Assembly: GCA_965214915.1 (NCBI GenBank)
Contig: CBDCCP010000001.1
Location: forward strand, 2,108,001-2,172,000
Source of the DNA: CATQHP01 sp965214915
GTDB taxonomy: Bacteria > Acidobacteriota > Terriglobia > Bryobacterales > UBA6623
Reading direction: 5' to 3'
DNA: 64,000 bases
In this document: piece by piece, positions 59,745 through 64,000 of the stretch
Position numbering within the stretch: the stretch's first letter is position 1
How the letters are laid out: each line of letters opens with the position of its first letter
Notes under the pieces: generated by a model
Told to the model about the DNA's origin: nothing
The model's database searches: none
What the model saw: the letters and a program-made list of their open reading frames with translations, nothing else
Position numbers and translations under genes: made by a program

Positions 59745-60959
59745 TCACGGCCGGCGAACGGTTCGGAAAAACTTGCGCACGTCGGCGACGAAAAGCTGCG
59801 GCTCTTCCATGGCGGCGAAATGTCCGCCGCGCGGCATGTCGGTCCATTGGCGGACGTTGTAGCGCGTCTCGACCCACTTGCGCGGCGAGAAGAAGATCTC
59901 GCCGGGAAAGACGGCGACCGCGGTCGGCGTCTCGACTCGCGGGCGCTCGGGCCGGTTGCGGCGCGACTCGTAATAGAGGCGCACCGCGGAAGGCATCGTT
60001 TCGGTAACCCAGTAGATCATCACATTGGTGAGGAGTTGATCCTTGGTAAACCGCGACTCCACGTCGCCGCCGCAATCGCTCCAGGCGCGGAATTTCTCAA
60101 CGATCCATGCCGCCAGCCCTGCCGGAGAATCGTTGAGGCCGTAGGCCAGCGTCAGCGGTTTGGTCCCTTGAATGTTGCCGTAGGCGTTTTCGCCCGACCA
60201 CCACGCGGCCCGCTCGCGCCAACGCTCGAGCTCCCATTGCGGAATGCCCTGCTCGGGGTCTTTCATGCCGGCCGGAGGCCCGCCGCCGACCATGTTGAGG
60301 TGAATGCCCGCAACATGCTCCTTGTCGCGAGCGCCCAACCAGGTTGAAACACTCGCGCCCCAATCGCCGCCTTGCGCGCCGTAGCGCTCATAGCCGAGCC
60401 GCGCCATCAATTTGGCCATGACGCCCGCAACGCGGTCGACGCTGTAGCCGCGCTCCGCGGTCTTGCCGGAAAAGCCGTATCCGGGCATCGACGGCAACAC
60501 CAGGTCAAAAGCGTCCTGCGCGTCGCCTCCGTGCGCGGCGGGATCGGTCAACGGCCCGACGACTTGCATGAACTCGTACACCGACCCCGGCCAGCCGTGA
60601 GTGACGATCAGCGGCAACGCATCCGGTTCTTTCGACTTGACGTGTACGAAATGCATGGCAAGGCCGTCGATTTCGGTCTTGAAATGCGGCAACTCATTGA
60701 GCTCGGCCTCGTGCTTGCGCCAGTCGTAGCTTGTCCGCCAGTACTCGACCAACTCGCGCATGTAGGCCGTATCGGCGCCGTAGTCCCAAGCGGAATCTGG
60801 AATCTGATCGGGGAAACGGGCGCGGCTCAAACGATTGCGCAGGTCCGCGAGCGCTTCATCGGAGACCCGGATCGTGAACGGGCGAATCGCTGCGTCTTGA
60901 GCGGCCAGAGACATGGCGAGCAGCAAATATACAGGCAGCGTTCGAACCATGGCATCCAT
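59745..60959 (-). CDS. Epoxide hydrolase, microsomal-type, exported
   Basis: 404 residues: signal peptide (RTLPVYLLLAMSLAAQ), the epoxide hydrolase N-terminal domain (RPFTIRVSDEALADLRNRLS, ARFPDQIPDSAWDYGADTAY), then an alpha/beta-hydrolase core with IVTHGWPGSVYEF (oxyanion HGWP), GAQGGDWGASVSTWL (nucleophile D in GGDWG) and the C-terminal RGGHFAAMEEPQLFVADV with the catalytic His. It opens epoxides to diols; the secreted location is unusual for this group but not rare in soil bacteria. It shares the strand with the UPF0173 gene 15 bp away. Confidence 0.87.
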   Translation of the reverse strand: MDAMVRTLPVYLLLAMSLAAQDAAIRPFTIRVSDEALADLRNRLSRARFPDQIPDSAWDYGADTAYMRELVEYWRTSYDWRKHEAELNELPHFKTEIDGLAMHFVHVKSKEPDALPLIVTHGWPGSVYEFMQVVGPLTDPAAHGGDAQDAFDLVLPSMPGYGFSGKTAERGYSVDRVAGVMAKLMARLGYERYGAQGGDWGASVSTWLGARDKEHVAGIHLNMVGGGPPAGMKDPEQGIPQWELERWRERAAWWSGENAYGNIQGTKPLTLAYGLNDSPAGLAAWIVEKFRAWSDCGGDVESRFTKDQLLTNVMIYWVTETMPSAVRLYYESRRNRPERPRVETPTAVAVFPGEIFFSPRKWVETRYNVRQWTDMPRGGHFAAMEEPQLFVADVRKFFRTVRRP

Positions 60960-60974
60960 TGAACCATGTGGGAG

Positions 60975-61679
60975 CTACCACTCGAAAACTTCGCCGGGCT
61001 CGAGCGCCGCGACTTCGACGGCCGAGCCGCCGCCGAGCGCCTCGCGGAGCTTGGCGGGCGTCCCGGTCAGCACGGGGAACGTGCCGTAGTGCATCGGAAT
61101 CACCGTCTTCGGCTGAAGAAACTCGCAGGCCAGGGCGGCTTCCTTCGGCCCCATCGTAAAAAGATCGCCGATCGGCAGGAACGCCAGCTCGGGGTCGTAC
61201 AGCCGCTTGATCAACTGCATGTCGCTGAATACGTTGGTGTCGCCGGCGTGATAGAAAGCCCGTCCGTCCGGCTGCTTGACGACGAAGCCGGCCGGCTCGC
61301 CCGCATAGACGATGCGGCCGTCTTCGAAGATCGAGCTGCTGTGCTGCGCTTGCGTCATCGAGACCCGTACGCCCAGAGTGTGGTGGCAGCCGCCCTTGTT
61401 CATGCCTGTCACGTTCGCCGCGCCTTTCGCTTCGAGCCATTGATAAATCTCGTAGTTGGCCACGATCTCGGGCTTGAATTTTTCAGCGACGGCCAGCACG
61501 TTGCCGATGTGGTCTGCGTGCCCGTGGGTGATGAGCATCAAATCGACGCGGTCGAGCGCGTAGCCCTCGGGGTACGACGGGTTGCCGTCGAACCAAGGGT
61601 CGATCAAGACCGCGGGGCCGCCCGCAATCTCGAGATGAAAGCTGGAATGTCCGAGCCAGGTAATTTTCGTCGCCGCCAT
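60975..61679 (-). CDS. UPF0173 metal-dependent hydrolase (beta-lactamase fold)
   Basis: 234 residues. KITWLGHSSFHLEIAG, DPWFDGNPSYPEG, LITHGHADHIGNVLAVAEKF (HxHxDH metal motif), YHAGDTNVFSDMQLIKRLY and PMHYGTFPVLTGTP form the two-metal site of the family. It is cytoplasmic by lack of a signal; the substrate is unknown (phosphodiester or lactone-type compounds are known for relatives). Start ATG 61679. It is followed by the epoxide hydrolase gene on the same strand. Confidence 0.88.
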   Translation of the reverse strand: MAATKITWLGHSSFHLEIAGGPAVLIDPWFDGNPSYPEGYALDRVDLMLITHGHADHIGNVLAVAEKFKPEIVANYEIYQWLEAKGAANVTGMNKGGCHHTLGVRVSMTQAQHSSSIFEDGRIVYAGEPAGFVVKQPDGRAFYHAGDTNVFSDMQLIKRLYDPELAFLPIGDLFTMGPKEAALACEFLQPKTVIPMHYGTFPVLTGTPAKLREALGGGSAVEVAALEPGEVFEW

Positions 61680-61716
61680 GGGATTTGAGACCTCTCCAGG
61701 CAACGATTTTAGCGGG

Positions 61717-62247
61717 TTACGCAGAGCCGGTCCGACGGCGGCGTCCAGAGTATGGAAAGCCGGTTGCGGACTTCCGCTCGAAAGCAGGCTTCTTGGACTG
61801 AGGCAGCAGACTCAAGGGCAGCAGCGACTCGACCGCCTGCACAAGCTCGTGCTGCTCGCGCGGGCCTTTGGCCAGGACGATGTCCGCGCCCGTCGATTCG
61901 GGAGTCAGCGCCAATACAACCGCATACCCCGACAGGATGATGACCGGCAGATTCGGGTCCGCCGCCTTCACCAAGCGAGCGACATCCTCTCCTTGAATGC
62001 CCGGCATGCGGTAATCGGTCACTACCAGATCGAACGGTTCGCCGGCGAAGGTCGATTCGAAGCAGCGCACGCCTTCCTCGCCGCTCTGCGCGGTCGTGAC
62101 CGCGTAGCCCCTGTCGGCAAGCAGGCTCTTGCGCGCCGCCAGCCCGTGAGGGTTGTCGTCGATCAGCAGAAGTCGGCAAGCGTTTTGTTTTTCTGCGGCG
62201 GCCAAAGCACTCGCCAAGGTATCAACCGCGTCATAAAGCGTCAACAA
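61717..62247 (-). CDS. Single-domain response regulator (REC) with short tail
   Basis: 176 residues: receiver domain CRLLLIDDNPHGLAARKSLL (acidic pair DD), FDLVVTDYRMPGIQGED (phospho-acceptor D), VIILSGYA and VLAKGP (conserved K). After the receiver there is only a basic 25-residue tail and no DNA-binding domain, so it is CheY-like or acts on a partner. No histidine kinase is adjacent. The start is a TTG at 62247; a second TTG follows directly, and others lie at codons 10 and 14. On the minus strand TACAGT lies 7 bases upstream and no SD is visible. Confidence 0.8.
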   Translation of the reverse strand: MLTLYDAVDTLASALAAAEKQNACRLLLIDDNPHGLAARKSLLADRGYAVTTAQSGEEGVRCFESTFAGEPFDLVVTDYRMPGIQGEDVARLVKAADPNLPVIILSGYAVVLALTPESTGADIVLAKGPREQHELVQAVESLLPLSLLPQSKKPAFERKSATGFPYSGRRRRTGSA

Positions 62248-62380
62248 GTTTGTAACTGTATTGAAACAAAGAAAATCGAGTGCTTGACAAATCCGCCGAT
62301 ATGTGCCTCGCCAAGCCGCTTGCGCGTCCGGCGAACAGCGGACAGCGAATAACGGCCGGCAAGACCGCCGCCGCGGGCCG

Positions 62381-63526
62381 CTACTCCACTTCCCGCGGGG
62401 CGGTATAGCCCTTGCGCGCGACGATCCTGTACTTGACCCGCTTGTTCTTCTGGTTCGTGATGCGCAACTCCTTGTTCGTCTTCGGGTCGATGAGTCGGAC
62501 TTCGATCTTGCGGAACGTGCCGTCGCGCTTGGTGTTCGACGGCTGATAGGTCGCGGTGTACTGATTGCGCATGAGGTAGTTCAGGCTCTGAAAGATCGTC
62601 CCGAATTGGCCGTAGAAGCGCGGGAAGAAGGCGAATCCGCCCGTCTCGTTGGCGAATGTGCGCAGTTGGTTGTCGGCCTGCAGCCAGCCGATGCGGGTCG
62701 CGCCGCCGACGTAGCCGTAAGCGTCCAGCAACTCCTTGAGCATTTGCCCCAGGCCGATGGCGTGAACGGTGACGCCCGCCTCCTGCACGATCTTGCGCGC
62801 TTGGCCGTAATTCAGCTTGCTGAAGGTATCCTCGCCGCTCGAGAGCAGCACGACGGCCTTGCGGCCCTCGATTCCCTGCATGCGCTGCACTGTGTCGGTG
62901 AGCGCGTCGAAAAGATTCGATTCAGAGTAGGCGGCGATGCGCATGCGTTGCAGCGCCTCGTAGATTTCGCGCCGGTTCTGCGTAAAATCGGCCAGAATTT
63001 CGGGCCGCAGATCGTAGGCAATCACGGCGACCCAATCTTCGGGCCGGAGCGTCTCGACGAAACCGTATGTCGCCGTCAGCGTCTGGTACCACGTCTCTGA
63101 CCAGTACTGCTGCCAACGGTTGCTGAATTCGACCAGCAGAGCGACCGTCGCCGGCGCCTCGGTCTGGCCGACGCCGACGATCTTTTGCGGCACGCCGTCT
63201 TCGAGTATCTGGAAATTGCCGGCCGGCAGGCCCGGAATGAATTGGCCCTTGCTGTCGACAACGGCAATGTCGACCGTAACGACATTCGTATCGGCAGAAA
63301 ATATCGGCTGGTCTTCAGGAACCCGGTTTGGAGCGCGGGTCGGCACGCGGGGCAGGTCGATCGGCGAGTCCGGCACGCCGCCGGGGCCGGGAACGTTGCC
63401 CGGTCTTCGAGTCGAGTCGGGAAGCGGCCGCGGCGGCCGCGAGCCGACAGGACCGGAAACTTGCGCGGCAAGAATGGCTGCCCCGACACAGGCCGCCGCT
63501 AAAAGCATCGCTCCAAGACGCCGCAT
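62381..63526 (-). CDS. VWFA-related acidobacterial-domain protein, exported
   Basis: 381 residues from ATG 63526: signal peptide (RRLGAMLLAAACVGAAILAAQ), a Pro/Arg-rich linker (about 25-70), then VVTVDIAVVDSKGQFIPGLPAGNFQILEDGVPQ-type beta domain and a von Willebrand A-like fold (TVALLVEFSNRWQQYWSETW, KAVVLLSSGEDTFSKLN). The MIDAS is not canonical: DxSxS is replaced by EFSNR. This protein type is restricted largely to Acidobacteriota and is often present in many copies per genome. Its role is unknown, probably in protein binding outside the cell. gagga lies about 8 bases before the ATG. Confidence 0.87.
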   Translation of the reverse strand: MRRLGAMLLAAACVGAAILAAQVSGPVGSRPPRPLPDSTRRPGNVPGPGGVPDSPIDLPRVPTRAPNRVPEDQPIFSADTNVVTVDIAVVDSKGQFIPGLPAGNFQILEDGVPQKIVGVGQTEAPATVALLVEFSNRWQQYWSETWYQTLTATYGFVETLRPEDWVAVIAYDLRPEILADFTQNRREIYEALQRMRIAAYSESNLFDALTDTVQRMQGIEGRKAVVLLSSGEDTFSKLNYGQARKIVQEAGVTVHAIGLGQMLKELLDAYGYVGGATRIGWLQADNQLRTFANETGGFAFFPRFYGQFGTIFQSLNYLMRNQYTATYQPSNTKRDGTFRKIEVRLIDPKTNKELRITNQKNKRVKYRIVARKGYTAPREVE

Positions 63527-63672
63527 TGTCGGTCCTCGTTCGCGCATTTTCGTTGCCTCCCCCGGAAGCGGACTCCTATGGCGATAGACTCCGCCTCCGC
63601 CTGAAAAGTTTCCCTTATGGTAACCCCGACTCCCGCACGGTCGAGGGGTCTTGACAATTTCCGCGGCGCGGC

Positions 63673-64000
63673 TTACGGCGTTACCGCGTCAAGAGCGTCG
63701 GTCATGTCCGGGATTCCAAGATCGCCGTCGAGATCGGAAGAAGCAATGCGGTGGAGCGGCCGGCCTTGGCTGTCGAACACCAACAGGGCCGGCAAGCCGG
63801 CGGCGCCGATCTCCTCCAGGGCGGCGCTCAGCGGCCGCTTCCAGGCGTAATGCGCGACATGCGCCGCCTCCGTCAGGTCAAGCGCCGCGAGGTCGTCGCC
63901 GGCTTCCACGATGCAAACCGCAGCCATCGCCGCGGTCTTGCCGCGCTGCTCGGCGAGACGGTCGAACGCGGGCATGAGCTCCACACATTCCTCGCACCAC
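63673..64000 (-). CDS. Thioredoxin-like protein (5' end cut by window)
   Basis: The minus-strand frame enters from the right edge as WCEECVELMPAFDRLAEQRG, a thioredoxin-type WCxxC site followed by the usual helix. Later parts are VCIVEAGDDLAALDLTEAAHV and EEIGAAGLPALLVFDSQGRPL, the cis-proline (LP) strand of the fold. At least 109 residues are visible and the start is outside the window. It would exchange disulfides; location cannot be told without the N-terminus. WCEEC is an unusual acidic version of the site. Confidence 0.78.
   Translation of the reverse strand, partial: WCEECVELMPAFDRLAEQRGKTAAMAAVCIVEAGDDLAALDLTEAAHVAHYAWKRPLSAALEEIGAAGLPALLVFDSQGRPLHRIASSDLDGDLGIPDMTDALDAVTP

Noticed and set aside
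1..64000. CRISPR array, rRNA operon, prophage or replication origin
   Set aside because: No regularly spaced repeats, rRNA-like sequence, phage structural genes or DnaA-box clusters were seen on either strand.

Overview
The window is GC-rich and reads as a chromosome segment of an Acidobacteriota bacterium. The markers are a VWFA-related protein of the acidobacterial type, an Oar-like TonB receptor with a carboxypeptidase-regulatory N-terminus, a DUF1552 plus DUF1592-class gene pair, several ankyrin-repeat proteins and a DUF1080 protein. A Bryobacterales/Solibacter-like lineage is my guess; class level cannot be settled from sequence reading alone. No rRNA, CRISPR array, prophage or replication origin was seen.

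Region 1 (1-15383) is a surface or extracellular polysaccharide cluster. It holds an ExoA-like GT2 (cut by the window edge), two flippases, four intact GT4 glycosyltransferases, an NAD-dependent sugar epimerase on the opposite strand, a clear GDP-mannose 3,5-epimerase, and an O-antigen ligase/polymerase. The ligase carries about 470 extra residues with three FN3-like modules in its large periplasmic loop. The cluster is full of scars: a flippase remnant (about 3560), truncated copies of two neighbouring glycosyltransferases (8828-9088 and 9535-9825), and an unexplained 446-bp segment between those copies.

Region 2 (15371-18762) is the edge of that cluster. A decayed IS630 element begins inside the last codons of the ligase gene. 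An intact IS1634-family element with perfect 21-bp inverted repeats follows, and it ends inside a small membrane-protein frame. A tRNA-Pro has its 3' end facing the cluster, so this looks like the boundary of an accessory island.

Region 3 (18807-32264) is core and metabolic: trmJ and aconitase acnA, an MFS transporter and a hemerythrin-like protein, a UDP-sugar epimerase, a membrane phosphatase of PIG-N-like architecture, xseA, a TlpA-like thioredoxin lipoprotein with a DsbD-N-like partner, an enoyl-CoA hydratase and a sulfatase.

Region 4 (32346-43758) is a tightly packed minus-strand unit: Oar-like TonB receptor, DUF1592-class c-type-cytochrome-like protein, Tat-exported DUF1552 protein, exported ankyrin protein and a secreted esterase. 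The genes overlap or abut, so they probably form one export/uptake operon, preceded by a 584-bp leader with a C10 tract. Upstream lies a Tat-exported protein with two acetoacetate-decarboxylase-like halves.

Region 5 (43877-64000) mixes housekeeping and lifestyle genes: a UPF0434 protein, glmM, a Tat-exported aldo/keto reductase, a broken MT-A70 methylase, a large ankyrin protein, tRNA-Phe and tRNA-Glu with good sigma70-type promoters, a SLC13-type anion transporter whose ATG shares a base with the tRNA-Glu CCA end, and an LptF-LptG fusion. It continues with an arsenosugar radical SAM gene (arsS) and its peroxidase-like partner, a DUF1080 protein, an orphan DNA methyltransferase, a lipid-linked GT2 plus UPF0104 membrane protein, a rhodanese, an epoxide hydrolase, an UPF0173 hydrolase, an orphan response regulator, the VWFA protein and, cut by the right edge, a thioredoxin-like protein with a WCEEC site.
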